NCBI GenBank assembly: GCA_044224315.1
Contig: JBGAKR010000008.1
Location: 62,001-126,000, forward strand
Direction: 5' to 3'
DNA from: JAGXTF01 sp044224315
Lineage (GTDB): Bacteria > Bacteroidota > Bacteroidia > NS11-12g > UBA955
DNA: 64,000 nt
Shown: piece after piece, positions 1 to 8,151 of the stretch
How the letters are laid out: the number at the start of each line of letters is the position of its first letter
How positions within the stretch are numbered: the stretch's first letter is position 1
Notes under the pieces: generated by a model
What the model saw: the letters and a program-made list of their open reading frames with translations, nothing else
Database searches by the model: none
Told to the model about the DNA's origin: nothing
Program-made: the position numbers and the translations under genes

Positions 1-1483
1 CACCTTTTTCGCAATCGCTGCGATAGTGCAGACAACCGTATAGGCGCGACATTGATGCTTCTTGTGCCATGGCAGAATAGGCAGCCGAACGCGATGGAAT
101 GATATGTCCGAGAATAGCCGAAGCGGCCCCACTGAAAGAGGAGTGTCCGCTGATATAGCTGGGGAAATTGGGAATACCCGTCCAACTTTTAATATTCCCA
201 TCGGCCTGGCTTGGGCGTGGATTGAAATAGTAGTATTTGGCATCCCAGCAACAAATAGCAGCATCGAACATGGCCATATTCAATAAGGCCAGGTTGCGGG
301 CCCAGCGGGGTTCGCTAAAGCGTTCTTTTACAAAATCCTCGCAGGCAATGGAGTTCCAATGTCCGGGAGGGGTGTAGGTACCTGCTCCATCGGCCCAGAA
401 ATGCACAATGCGCAATTTTTCTCGGTCGTATTTTTTGCTGTAAGAGAGCACCTCTTCGGTTTCTTTTTTAAATTCTTCAGAATTGGTTGACGGTGGTGGT
501 ACAGGCCTGCCATTTACTACTTCCATTGAATCTACCATAAAGCCTTTCACTTTGCCAAAGAGTGGCAGCATGGGCGGACGTTTGGGTATTTCCAGGCTAA
601 TCCAGGGTGTTTCTCCTTTGGCGCGGGTATCAGTTTCGAATTTGGCCCAATCAGCAGGGGTTCCAACTGCTTTTCCGGCGCGATCATTTTTTGCACGTGT
701 TACAAATTTTTGGGCAACCAATTTGCCAAGTTTTTCACCTGCATCCCAATCGCTGCGAACGTTAGCTCCTGATGCAATTCTGCTGTTTTTCGATTCAGTT
801 ACTAGTTGTTGGATATAGGCTTGTTCTCCGGGAAATAACAATTTCAGCATCTCGGCGGCTGCACCAGCCACTACTGCATCTTCGCATGGATAAGCATAGG
901 CAGGTCCAACTTTAATCAATTCCTGCACGCTATTGTCAACCTGATGGGGGGTAAGGCGTTTGTGAATGCCTTTGTAATGATAAGCTGCAACCAATGCGTC
1001 ATATTGTGCTGCGCTAACATATGCATAGGCACGCGCAGCATACGGTGGGTTTGCAAATGGAAAAAGCGGATAAGCCAGCGGATTGGCGCTGTTTGGAATG
1101 GGATAGGTGCCATCCTCATTTTGATAAGGCGGTAAATTGTATTTAGCCACCAATTCGCGCATAATTTCGTTCCAGCGCAATACCGACCCTGCACTCCAAT
1201 ATTTGATTTTAGCTTTCTGGTCACCGGTTAAATTGGCTTGCCAGCTTTTAATTTCCAGCAGTTCTGATTTGTAGTCGGCCGAACTTGTGGCTAATGGAAC
1301 ATCGCAGGGAAATTCACCTGCGCTACTGAGTAAAATCGGTTTCCAATTGCCCGCGTTGGTATCGGCATTCAGGGGGTTAAGTTCCGGGTACGAAAAACTG
1401 CGGTCGTTTACATCCCTTTTGCAGGCTACAATGGTAATTGCGGCAACCGCTGTAGCACTCAAAATAAATTTTATCGCCCTCAT
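1..1483 (-). CDS. Vanadium-dependent haloperoxidase / PAP2-superfamily lipoprotein (3' end cut by window edge)
   Basis: The frame is open from ATG 1483 to the left edge, so the C-terminus is missing. The N-terminus (MRAIKFILSATAV, ending IVAC at Cys21) is a lipoprotein signal, so the protein should be anchored outside the cytoplasm. Near the edge it carries both hallmark PAP2/haloperoxidase motifs: PSYISGHSSFSG, then SRLYGCLHYRSDCEKG, matching the PSGH and SRxxxGxHxxxD metal/phosphate-site signatures. This family either oxidises halides with peroxide using vanadate or acts as an acid phosphatase; the motifs do not separate the two. Its ATG overlaps the stop of the upstream outer-membrane protein gene (ATGA), so the two are probably co-translated. 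Confidence 0.88.
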   Translation of the reverse strand, partial: MRAIKFILSATAVAAITIVACKRDVNDRSFSYPELNPLNADTNAGNWKPILLSSAGEFPCDVPLATSSADYKSELLEIKSWQANLTGDQKAKIKYWSAGSVLRWNEIMRELVAKYNLPPYQNEDGTYPIPNSANPLAYPLFPFANPPYAARAYAYVSAAQYDALVAAYHYKGIHKRLTPHQVDNSVQELIKVGPAYAYPCEDAVVAGAAAEMLKLLFPGEQAYIQQLVTESKNSRIASGANVRSDWDAGEKLGKLVAQKFVTRAKNDRAGKAVGTPADWAKFETDTRAKGETPWISLEIPKRPPMLPLFGKVKGFMVDSMEVVNGRPVPPPSTNSEEFKKETEEVLSYSKKYDREKLRIVHFWADGAGTYTPPGHWNSIACEDFVKERFSEPRWARNLALLNMAMFDAAICCWDAKYYYFNPRPSQADGNIKSWTGIPNFPSYISGHSSFSGAASAILGHIIPSRSAAYSAMAQEASMSRLYGCLHYRSDCEKG

Positions 1484-2409
1484 TTTTTATCTCCTTTCGC
1501 AGCAAATTCAGCTATATAAAAAAGTCCGGCAGCGTATCCAAAAGAACGGCCTGCATTGCGTCCGGCAAGTACATAGTTGGTGTTGGCAGCAATACCCAAA
1601 CCGTTTGCTTTCGGAATTGGAATTTTAACGTTTGCACCTACACGGGTCATATCCATATTATTACTGGCAAAAGGCATATCATTTTTGCGCATATCAAACC
1701 CACCCATGGTATTGAAATGATCGGCAAAGGCTTCTAATAGCAGCTGGTCTTTGCGATAACCCAGGCGAATTTGCATCATACTTTTATTGGGTAGATTTAC
1801 AATATTGGAATTAATAAGTTCGGTGGTATAGTACGATTCGCGGTCGAGTTTGATATTAGACAATGCCATATAACTGCCACTCAGAGTAGCAAACAGATTG
1901 CCACGGCTGGCATTGAGAATAATGCGACCGATGGCGTTTTTGCTGTGCAATCCTATTGAAAGCGGCAATAAATCGGGGGTATAATTGCTCATGGGAGCCG
2001 AAACGCCTGCCACAACAATGGCGGCAAAGCTCATTTGTTTGTATTCTTTTTCAAAAAATTTGTATTTGGCCATCAGGCTCAAATCCTGAATTCCTTTTAA
2101 ACCGTGCAAGGTTCCGGCCGAAGCTTTGGTGCTGATATATGGTAGACCAAACATCACATTAAAACGGTCTGTGATGCCATAGTTCGACATAATGTTTACA
2201 GAGCTTGTACTTACTGTTCCAAGGTTTGCATTATCCCGGTAAAATGTACCTTCCCAGTAATGGTTCCAGGCACTATGTCCATAGGTAATTTCTGAACAGA
2301 GGTTTCTTTTGGCCATCATTATGCCGTCGATATCTGTTTGGGCGTTAAGTGAGCCTGCACACAGGCTGATAGTGGATGCGATCAGCGCATTCCGTAAGTT
2401 TAGATTCAT
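1480..2409 (-). CDS. Predicted outer-membrane beta-barrel transporter-like protein
   Basis: A protein of about 309 residues with a signal peptide (MNLNLRNALIASTISLCAG, likely cut near NAQ) and alternating hydrophobic/polar strands typical of a small porin-like barrel. It ends in hydrophobic strands (GYAAGLFYIAEF) before a basic tail. No named family is certain; it resembles the transporter-like barrels that Bacteroidota encode beside vanadium haloperoxidases. I chose ATG 2409 because it starts the signal peptide; an in-frame ATG at 2433 would add eight residues (MYIFASDS). It is the first gene of a two-gene unit with the haloperoxidase lipoprotein, which it overlaps by 4 nt. Function is inferred from context only. 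Confidence 0.78.
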   Translation of the reverse strand: MNLNLRNALIASTISLCAGSLNAQTDIDGIMMAKRNLCSEITYGHSAWNHYWEGTFYRDNANLGTVSTSSVNIMSNYGITDRFNVMFGLPYISTKASAGTLHGLKGIQDLSLMAKYKFFEKEYKQMSFAAIVVAGVSAPMSNYTPDLLPLSIGLHSKNAIGRIILNASRGNLFATLSGSYMALSNIKLDRESYYTTELINSNIVNLPNKSMMQIRLGYRKDQLLLEAFADHFNTMGGFDMRKNDMPFASNNMDMTRVGANVKIPIPKANGLGIAANTNYVLAGRNAGRSFGYAAGLFYIAEFAAKGDKK

Positions 2410-2573
2410 AGAGTCGCTTGCGAAAATATACATAAATGACGCAATTTTAAAGGTTGGTTGCAGCTAGAATCAAAAAAAAAATTCAAACCAATTTACCCTT
2501 AATGAAATACTACTTTTATGCGATTGATGAGGAACATTGGGTGCTCCAAATTTGAATTATAAAACTAAAAACC

Positions 2574-3032
2574 ATGAAAAAATATCTTATCACGTTTGCT
2601 ATCATGATTTTGGGAATCATGCAAATGGCTAAATCTCAAACCATTCTGGCAATGCCAGATTCAAATGCAGTAAAAGGGCAGTTTACTGAGTGGAAAAGCG
2701 TAACAGTAACCGATGCCAAGGGTGTTGAACTTTCTTTTGAATAACGCGTTGCATGGATGAAAAGAACTGGAATTGCTTGTTATTATACCATTGAAATTAA
2801 AAATACTTCAAAAGTAAAATTAAAAAATGTGGTACTTACATATCGTTATTATGATAAATTGGTGAATGCCAATATAGTAGAGGCAAAAAAAGGTTCAGCC
2901 AAAGCAGGTGCCACCGCTAGTTTTAAGTTCATTCAACAAGGTTGCCGAAAGGTTAAGGGATCAAAAGATATTCCCGATAATGTAGCCTGCAGCCGATGCC
3001 CGCTTGAAATAACCGTAGTTGTTGGAAGTTGA
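2574..3032 (+). pseudogene. Small exported protein gene interrupted by an in-frame TAA
   Basis: From ATG 2574 the frame reads a clear signal peptide (MKKYLITFAIMILGIMQMAK) and a mature start, then meets TAA at 2742-2744. The same frame continues with no further stop to TGA 3030-3032, giving a 91-residue beta-rich, lysine-rich segment (from RVAWMKRTG through CYYTIEIKNTSKVKLKN to PLEITVVVGS). The two halves join in frame with no gap, so one nonsense change in a gene of about 152 codons explains the picture better than two genes. The downstream part contains four cysteines and looks like an immunoglobulin-like fold, but I recognise no family. A sequencing error or recoding at the TAA is possible. 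A strong hairpin follows at 3055. Confidence 0.6.
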
Positions 3033-3054
3033 TTAAAAAAAAACATTAAAATTG

Positions 3055-3090
3055 AGCCATTCAGATTCTTGCCTGAATGGCTTTATTTTT
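3055..3090. terminator. Bidirectional intrinsic terminator
   Basis: A perfect 10-bp stem (AGCCATTCAG at 3055-3064, CTGAATGGCT at 3073-3082) with an 8-nt loop has a T-run on the right and an A-run on the left. It sits between the converging broken gene (+) and the L,D-transpeptidase gene (-), so it can stop transcription from both sides. Confidence 0.8.
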
Positions 3091-3706
3091 GGATGGTAAT
3101 AATGGTTTTTTTATTAATAAATGGATACAATTCTTCTACATCTTTATTTTTCAAAGAAATGCAGCCCAGGGTCCAATTAAATTTATTGTCGATATAATGG
3201 TCTTTACCCTCTGGAACCCCATGAATACCAACCTCTCCGCCAATTTTAGCCGTTTGCGGTATTTTACCATTTCGTTTGGCTAAAGCGTGTTTTTTGTAGG
3301 ATTGTGCATTGGGATAATTCAACCAAATAAATCGACTCCATTTGGGATGTTTGTATTTGTTTACAATTTTAAAATCGCCTTCAGGAGTAAGCCGGTCGCC
3401 CTGCATTAGCTTATCCCCGTTTTCATCATGGCCAAAAACAACAGGGTATTTTTTTAATAATTTATGACCTAAAATAACGGATAAAGAATATTCACTTTTA
3501 TCAATTAGAATGCGTACCGATGCGGGATTTGCGCGCAATGAATCCATCAGGTGATGGAGATTAATAATAGCATCGGAGGCTCTGGAAATAGCCGAATGTT
3601 TCGGAGTGGCTTCTTCCTCATCATGGGTGTTTTTTGCTGGCTTTTGTCCGCATTGGGCCAAAAGTATCACTAAAAATATTAATCGAATTAAATTTAAATT
3701 TTGCAA
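3083..3706 (-). CDS. L,D-transpeptidase family (YkuD) lipoprotein
   Basis: 207 residues with a lipoprotein signal (FLVILLAQC) and a YkuD catalytic core. The core shows the nucleophile motif WTLGCISL with Cys182, preceded by GIHGVPEG with the conserved His. YkuD enzymes crosslink peptidoglycan stem peptides (3-3 links) or attach proteins to them in the periplasm. The PEGDFKIV stretch is also typical of the family. The only start that fits is TTG at 3706, because an in-frame stop lies just upstream. The gene overlaps the end of the MOSC gene by 13 nt and is the last gene of a leftward cluster, ending at the shared terminator. Confidence 0.88.
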   Translation of the reverse strand: MQNLNLIRLIFLVILLAQCGQKPAKNTHDEEEATPKHSAISRASDAIINLHHLMDSLRANPASVRILIDKSEYSLSVILGHKLLKKYPVVFGHDENGDKLMQGDRLTPEGDFKIVNKYKHPKWSRFIWLNYPNAQSYKKHALAKRNGKIPQTAKIGGEVGIHGVPEGKDHYIDNKFNWTLGCISLKNKDVEELYPFINKKTIITIQK

Positions 3707-4242
3707 AGCAAATCACCCAATTTTACTTTACCGGCTTTTTTCACAACCGCATTAATTCCTCTCAGATTTAGTTCTCTGCCTGAATCTGAATTTACAAAAC
3801 GCATGGCGTCTACTCCAAACCTTGCAGAGAATTTTTTACATCCCCTGTGCGGGGGTTCCGATACTTCCAAAATGGTTTCACCCAAAAGCAATTGCGTACC
3901 TGGAGGTAAATTTTCATAGCCCAGGTTCATGTCTACATACAATTGGTCGCCAGCCAAAGCCCAGCGTTCTTTTTCGGGACAAATGGCGGCAATGGACCGA
4001 ATATTCATTATGGTGATTTGTTTGGCCGGATGGGGTTCTCCATTGGGCATGCTACTGCTGGGTTTCTGAGGCCAGATATCGCCTACCAATCCTACTTCTG
4101 TGCTAAGTTCGGCTGTTTCAAGTACCTCTCTTTCATCGCTTTTGGGGCGGCGCACTATCATTTTTAATTCCCCATTGTTTATGGGCGATTGCCGGATGGT
4201 GGGCAACTGTGCATTCAGGGCTTCTAAATCAAGGTGTGTCAT
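3694..4242 (-). CDS. MOSC-domain protein
   Basis: A 182-residue single-domain protein with features of the MOSC fold (sulfurase C-terminal / YiiM-like): an N-terminal VRRPKSDEREV segment, a central GDQLYVDMNLG stretch, and PHRGCKKFSARFG with the conserved cysteine expected to carry sulfur or bind a molybdenum-cofactor ligand. Bacterial stand-alone MOSC proteins of this type act on the molybdenum cofactor or reduce N-hydroxylated compounds; the substrate here is not known. It starts with ATG 4242, overlaps the FMN reductase stop by 14 nt and the transpeptidase start by 13 nt. Such overlaps suggest translational coupling in one operon. Confidence 0.85.
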   Translation of the reverse strand: MTHLDLEALNAQLPTIRQSPINNGELKMIVRRPKSDEREVLETAELSTEVGLVGDIWPQKPSSSMPNGEPHPAKQITIMNIRSIAAICPEKERWALAGDQLYVDMNLGYENLPPGTQLLLGETILEVSEPPHRGCKKFSARFGVDAMRFVNSDSGRELNLRGINAVVKKAGKVKLGDLLCKI

Positions 4243-4762
4243 TGATTTTATGGATAAAAGTGGTTAATATTTTATCTAGCTGTTTGAAAGTTTCGTCATC
4301 TGTTATAACGCCCCGGGCATCAATTTTCATGCGTATGCCAGGTATTACCAGTTCGGTATTTTCTACCTGTGCCTCAATTATTTTTAAGGTTTCAAGCAAG
4401 GCCGAATGGCCCTTATGACCCAGGCTGCTGGCAGTGATCAGGGCTGTGGGTTTTTGGTAAAATTCGCAGGAGGATACGGTCCAGTCTATGGCATTTTTTA
4501 AAGTTCCCGGAACACCCATGGCGTACTCAGGTGTACAAATTAATATGGCATCTCCGGTGCGCAATATTTCCCTGAATTCCTGCACTTTTTGGGGTGGATT
4601 TTCATGGTCCAGGTCGGGATTAAAATGGGGCAACTGGTCAATTGGATGGTATAATTCTACCTCTGTGTTAGGTAGCAACATTTGCCTGATAGTTTCAATT
4701 AATAAGTGATTTGAAGATTGTGCGCGTGTGCTGCCACAAAGGGCTATGATTTTTTTAGTCAT
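4229..4762 (-). CDS. NAD(P)H-dependent FMN reductase (flavodoxin-like fold)
   Basis: The protein opens with MTKKIIALCGSTRAQSSN, the phosphate-binding loop of the NADPH-dependent FMN reductase family, followed by TPEYAMGVPGTLKNAIDW, the second FMN-contact motif. Length (177 residues) fits the family. These cytoplasmic enzymes reduce flavins, quinones, azo compounds or metals. ATG 4762 is preferred over an upstream TTG at 4780 because the Rossmann-like strand begins immediately after it and it sits 4 nt behind the preceding stop. Its 3' end overlaps the MOSC gene, which suggests a joint role in detoxification or redox chemistry; that link is inference. Confidence 0.87.
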   Translation of the reverse strand: MTKKIIALCGSTRAQSSNHLLIETIRQMLLPNTEVELYHPIDQLPHFNPDLDHENPPQKVQEFREILRTGDAILICTPEYAMGVPGTLKNAIDWTVSSCEFYQKPTALITASSLGHKGHSALLETLKIIEAQVENTELVIPGIRMKIDARGVITDDETFKQLDKILTTFIHKINDTP

Positions 4763-4766
4763 CTTC

Positions 4767-5360
4767 TTATTGATAGGCAAAGTTCCATTTTTTATATCTG
4801 AATTTCTTTCTGTCTAATTGATGGTTTATTAAAATTAAAACTGCAGTGGTACCGGCAGTTATTAAATATCCGGCTGGTGCTAAAAAACCGCTGATAAAAA
4901 AAAACTGCATCGAAATGTATGAACCAAATATACTATATCCAATTGGTGCGTAGTATTTGTTGTAGAAACCTACTACGTTTTGGTCATCCGGTATAATGTA
5001 ATTTATTTCGGATAATCGAACAGTATCCTTGATTGGGTATAGCACAGTATCCCAAAAACCCGTTGAATTTTTGTATTGTTGGATCACCGGACGTCTGAAT
5101 AAATGGTTATTTATTTTAAGTTTAGCGATGCCTTTTACTTTTGGGTTATTCTTTTGAATGATTAATCCTGCACTGTCAATTTCAATAATTTTACATTGCA
5201 TTATTTGCCCGGTTTTTAACCGAATGGATAAATAATTATTTTGGGTTAATACAAAATTTCGGTGTGGATTGCTTATTTTTGAAATCCGCAGTGTGTCTGC
5301 ACCCTTGCCATATTGAGTCATAAATAGAATTAAGTTTAAAAGCATTAATTTACGGCACAT
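4767..5360 (-). CDS. Uncharacterised exported membrane protein
   Basis: 197 residues that I do not recognise. An N-terminal signal sequence (MCRKLMLLNLILFMTQYGKG) precedes a beta-rich segment with a KOW/SH3-like pattern (LSIRLKTGQIMQCKIIEID, where a buried Ile-Ile-Glu-Ile strand follows a Gly turn). Two hydrophobic helices follow near residues 140-185 (SMQFFFISGFLAPAGYLI and TAGTTAVLILI), then a basic tail. The topology suggests an N-terminal domain outside the membrane with the C-terminus anchored in the inner membrane. It sits in the leftward cluster 18 nt after the 356-residue gene and 4 nt before the FMN reductase. Confidence 0.7.
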   Translation of the reverse strand: MCRKLMLLNLILFMTQYGKGADTLRISKISNPHRNFVLTQNNYLSIRLKTGQIMQCKIIEIDSAGLIIQKNNPKVKGIAKLKINNHLFRRPVIQQYKNSTGFWDTVLYPIKDTVRLSEINYIIPDDQNVVGFYNKYYAPIGYSIFGSYISMQFFFISGFLAPAGYLITAGTTAVLILINHQLDRKKFRYKKWNFAYQ

Positions 5361-5378
5361 ATTCTTTTTAATTAAATG

Positions 5379-6449
5379 TCAATCCCATTCAAAATAACAA
5401 AAATCAAACAATAAACAATCCGCATTTTTTGGGCCCCAGTATTTTTCATAAAAGGCATTTTGCATTTCAACAATTTTAATTCCGGTTTTATAACTTGGTA
5501 AAAATATAGAAGCCCTTGCCGAATCTATGGTTTCCATATTTTGTTTTATAAAAATGGCCCTTTGCACTTTATAGGCCGAATCGGGTTCCATCACATTGCT
5601 CTTCCACCGCACAAAATATTGATAATCTGGAAATCCAGTGTCTTTTAAATTTCCTGTAATTGTATGCCGGGTGGCAAAATCGCGCAATAGTGCATATTGT
5701 TTAGGTGTTACATAGCCTTTCTCCAATTGGGCGGGCAAATCTTTTTCGAAATATTGCCAGGCATGGTTGGCATGAAATAAAATAACCGTGGCATAGGTGC
5801 TGCGCATGTTTGTACCAAAGCGGCGGTATATATTGCGATCATTGGTTCCAATTAATTGGTGGCTCGGGAAACCATATTGCCGTGTTAATTTTAATATCTG
5901 TACGGATTGAGAATCGGCTTGTCGCATCCATTTTCTAAATAAACGGGGCTTTAGTTTATGATTAAATACTACGGCATTTAAATATCGTTCGTTGCGATTG
6001 CGAAGTTTCTGATCTTGGGTAATCAATTCCACCATTTGTTTTCTCAATGATTGATTTATACGGGCTTCATTGATTTTACGCAGAGAATCGTATATAGTTA
6101 CAGTCATGTAAGTGCCCCGGTTTTGCATCCACCAACGGTAAGTATGCGGATTGGCGGTTAAGGTTCCGGAGTCTATTCCGCAGCTTATTCCCCTGTAAAT
6201 AAAATATTTTGCCAGTGACTCGTTCTTTATTGCAATGGCAACCTGAGCCGCTATATATGCGTCTTTTGGAAATATAAAGGTATAATTGTAAAATTGATTT
6301 TGATAGATTTCCAAAGCATCATTGAAATTGCTGTCGGATACTGCGGTTTCGGCCTGGGCCATGGCTTTAAAATAAGGGATATAATTTTGACATTTTATAT
6401 TAAGCGGATTTAAAAAAAGTACAAAAATTACACCCAAACGCATTTTCAT
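5379..6449 (-). CDS. Uncharacterised exported protein, DUF6624-like
   Basis: 356 residues with a signal peptide (MKMRLGVIFVLFLNPLNIKC) and a helical architecture. An N-terminal TPR-like half (AETAVSDSNFNDALEIYQ) is followed by a region with QYGFPSHQLIGTNDRN, LFHANHAW and LEKGYVTPKQYALLRD. That order (a short GFP/GWP turn, a histidine in a helix, then an EKGxxxPxxxAxLxD helix) resembles DUF6624 proteins, a family without a known role. The resemblance is from memory and tentative. It lies 6 nt after purN and 18 nt before the next gene, within the same transcription unit. No catalytic site is evident. Confidence 0.7.
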   Translation of the reverse strand: MKMRLGVIFVLFLNPLNIKCQNYIPYFKAMAQAETAVSDSNFNDALEIYQNQFYNYTFIFPKDAYIAAQVAIAIKNESLAKYFIYRGISCGIDSGTLTANPHTYRWWMQNRGTYMTVTIYDSLRKINEARINQSLRKQMVELITQDQKLRNRNERYLNAVVFNHKLKPRLFRKWMRQADSQSVQILKLTRQYGFPSHQLIGTNDRNIYRRFGTNMRSTYATVILFHANHAWQYFEKDLPAQLEKGYVTPKQYALLRDFATRHTITGNLKDTGFPDYQYFVRWKSNVMEPDSAYKVQRAIFIKQNMETIDSARASIFLPSYKTGIKIVEMQNAFYEKYWGPKNADCLLFDFCYFEWD

Positions 6450-6455
6450 CCAAAA

Positions 6456-7022
6456 TTATTCCAATAGTAGTTTTTCAATGGCTTTAGGAAAAATTTCAAA
6501 TTCAATCTGATGTATTTTTTTTGCTATGGAATTTAAATCATCATCCTTCTCAACCTCGAACGATTTCTGCAATAGTATTTTGCCTTTATCGTATTGCTCA
6601 TTCACCAGATGCACCGTTACTCCATGTGTTTTTTCTTTAGCCTCGAGCACAGCTTTGTGTACATGATCTCCATACATACCCTTACCCCCGTATTTGGGCA
6701 ATAAGGCCGGGTGGATATTCACAATTTTATTTTCATATTTTTCTACCCAGCGATGCGGAAATAGAAGTAAAAAGCCGGCCAGAACTATACAATCCGGCTG
6801 ATAATCCTCCAAAATATCATCCAATTTACCGCCTGTGTTCAGCTCAATTTTAGAGAAAATATGAACTGGAATATGCTCCCCATTTGCTTTTTGAATTACA
6901 CCAGCATCGGGGTTGTTACAAAAAACGGCCGCCACACGTGCCAGTTTACCCTGATTAAAATATTTTATCAGGTTTAAAGCATTGGTGCCACTGCCTGAAG
7001 CAAAGATTACAATATTTTTCAT
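6456..7022 (-). CDS. purN: Phosphoribosylglycinamide formyltransferase
   Basis: Transfers a formyl group from 10-formyl-tetrahydrofolate to GAR in de novo purine synthesis, in the cytoplasm. The 188-residue length is normal. The N-terminal loop IFASGSGTNAL binds the substrate phosphate. The catalytic trio Asn102 and His104 (in VNIHPALLPKYGG) and Asp145 (in EQYDKGKIL) matches the E. coli Asn106/His108/Asp144 arrangement. Its start overlaps the stop of the DUF4837 gene by 4 nt. It is the only recognisable biosynthetic gene in an otherwise envelope- and redox-related cluster, so the grouping probably reflects genome compaction rather than a pathway. Confidence 0.95.
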   Translation of the reverse strand: MKNIVIFASGSGTNALNLIKYFNQGKLARVAAVFCNNPDAGVIQKANGEHIPVHIFSKIELNTGGKLDDILEDYQPDCIVLAGFLLLFPHRWVEKYENKIVNIHPALLPKYGGKGMYGDHVHKAVLEAKEKTHGVTVHLVNEQYDKGKILLQKSFEVEKDDDLNSIAKKIHQIEFEIFPKAIEKLLLE

Positions 7023-8059
7023 TTATCAAATGCAAATGAACGGGCCATGATTTCAAATGTGCGGTAAAACTGCTGTCGGGGCATATCCGGTGCATGCACA
7101 AAACCATCAAAAGCTACATATCTTTTGTGGGCCGCATCATGGTAAAAATACCGGATAAACGGACCGCGTCTGAATGTACCTTCCTCTTGGTACCAGCCGC
7201 GTAATACACTCACATTTCCTTCCGTACTAAATTGCAATGGAAACAATGCACTTTGACTTACCATTACCCGGGTGTTTTCTTCGTTTTTTAAATATTTAAG
7301 ACTAAATAAATTGCGGTTTTCTACTGCTTTTTCTCTGCTGTCTATGGCATTACTATCACTGAAAATATTAATAAAAATATCGCGGTAAAAACGCGAAGTT
7401 TCTTGCCTGAACCAAACTACTTCATGGTTTGTAAACTCAAGTCTGAATTGGGGCGTAAAAGTAAATTCAAATCCGTATGTGCCTTTAATTTTGTGCATTA
7501 CACTATCGCAATACGCATTGGGCAGCAAATTGCCAGGCAATGCATCTGTATTGCGAATATAGTCGATGGCAGTTTGGGCAAGTTTGGCTGAAGCTTCTGC
7601 TCCCAGCGTTTCACCCTTAAATTTTATCCATAAAACCGTCTGGGGTTGTGCCCAAATGTTTTTATAGCATTTGAGTGTGAAATCCCCGTCGTTTATCACT
7701 TTTACGGCCTCGGCATTGTCCAGATCATTACTAAAATCGCCTGCATTATTCCAAACCAAAATGGTTGAGGCGTTTTTTTCGGTTCCCTTATAAGCTTTGT
7801 CGCGCACAAAATAGAAATCGTACAGATTTTCATATTTGCGGGCTTCCGCTTTTTCTGCTATCAACAGGTTGCTGTCTTTAAGTTGAAAATGGGTTTGAAA
7901 AATTTTTTCAATTGATGAAAGGTCTTCCTCATTACCTACAACCATTATTTCACCCGGAATACCCTCAGACTGTGTTTCCACCGCGCTGGGTTTTTGTTTA
8001 CAGGCGTGGATACCGGTAAATACGAATAGTACAATAAGGGAAAAATATCTGAACTTCAT
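7019..8059 (-). CDS. DUF4837 family lipoprotein
   Basis: A lipoprotein of about 346 residues (signal MKFRYFSLIVLFVFTG ending IHAC). The N-terminal half holds GEIMVVGNEEDLSSIE and the C-terminus holds EGTFRRGPFIRYFYHD then RYVAFDGFVHAPDMPRQQFYR. These conserved segments mark DUF4837, a family I know only from Bacteroidota and whose function is unknown. ATG 8059 is preferred to an in-frame TTG at 8071 because it begins the signal peptide. It heads the seven-gene leftward cluster that includes purN, the FMN reductase, the MOSC protein and the L,D-transpeptidase. An envelope role is likely from the lipobox but nothing more specific can be said. Confidence 0.85.
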   Translation of the reverse strand: MKFRYFSLIVLFVFTGIHACKQKPSAVETQSEGIPGEIMVVGNEEDLSSIEKIFQTHFQLKDSNLLIAEKAEARKYENLYDFYFVRDKAYKGTEKNASTILVWNNAGDFSNDLDNAEAVKVINDGDFTLKCYKNIWAQPQTVLWIKFKGETLGAEASAKLAQTAIDYIRNTDALPGNLLPNAYCDSVMHKIKGTYGFEFTFTPQFRLEFTNHEVVWFRQETSRFYRDIFINIFSDSNAIDSREKAVENRNLFSLKYLKNEENTRVMVSQSALFPLQFSTEGNVSVLRGWYQEEGTFRRGPFIRYFYHDAAHKRYVAFDGFVHAPDMPRQQFYRTFEIMARSFAFDK

Positions 8060-8151
8060 GCTACGCTGCAAAAGTGCAAATAATTCGGGATTAGAATCTC
8101 AGTTTGGTGTAAATATTTAAAATGCAGGCAAAAACAATCTTGAGGATATTC

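Noticed and set aside
916..1224. 102-codon minus-strand frame inside the haloperoxidase gene
   Set aside because: It is out of frame with the PAP2 motifs, which are continuous from ATG 1483 to the left edge. The shorter frame has no coherent motif.
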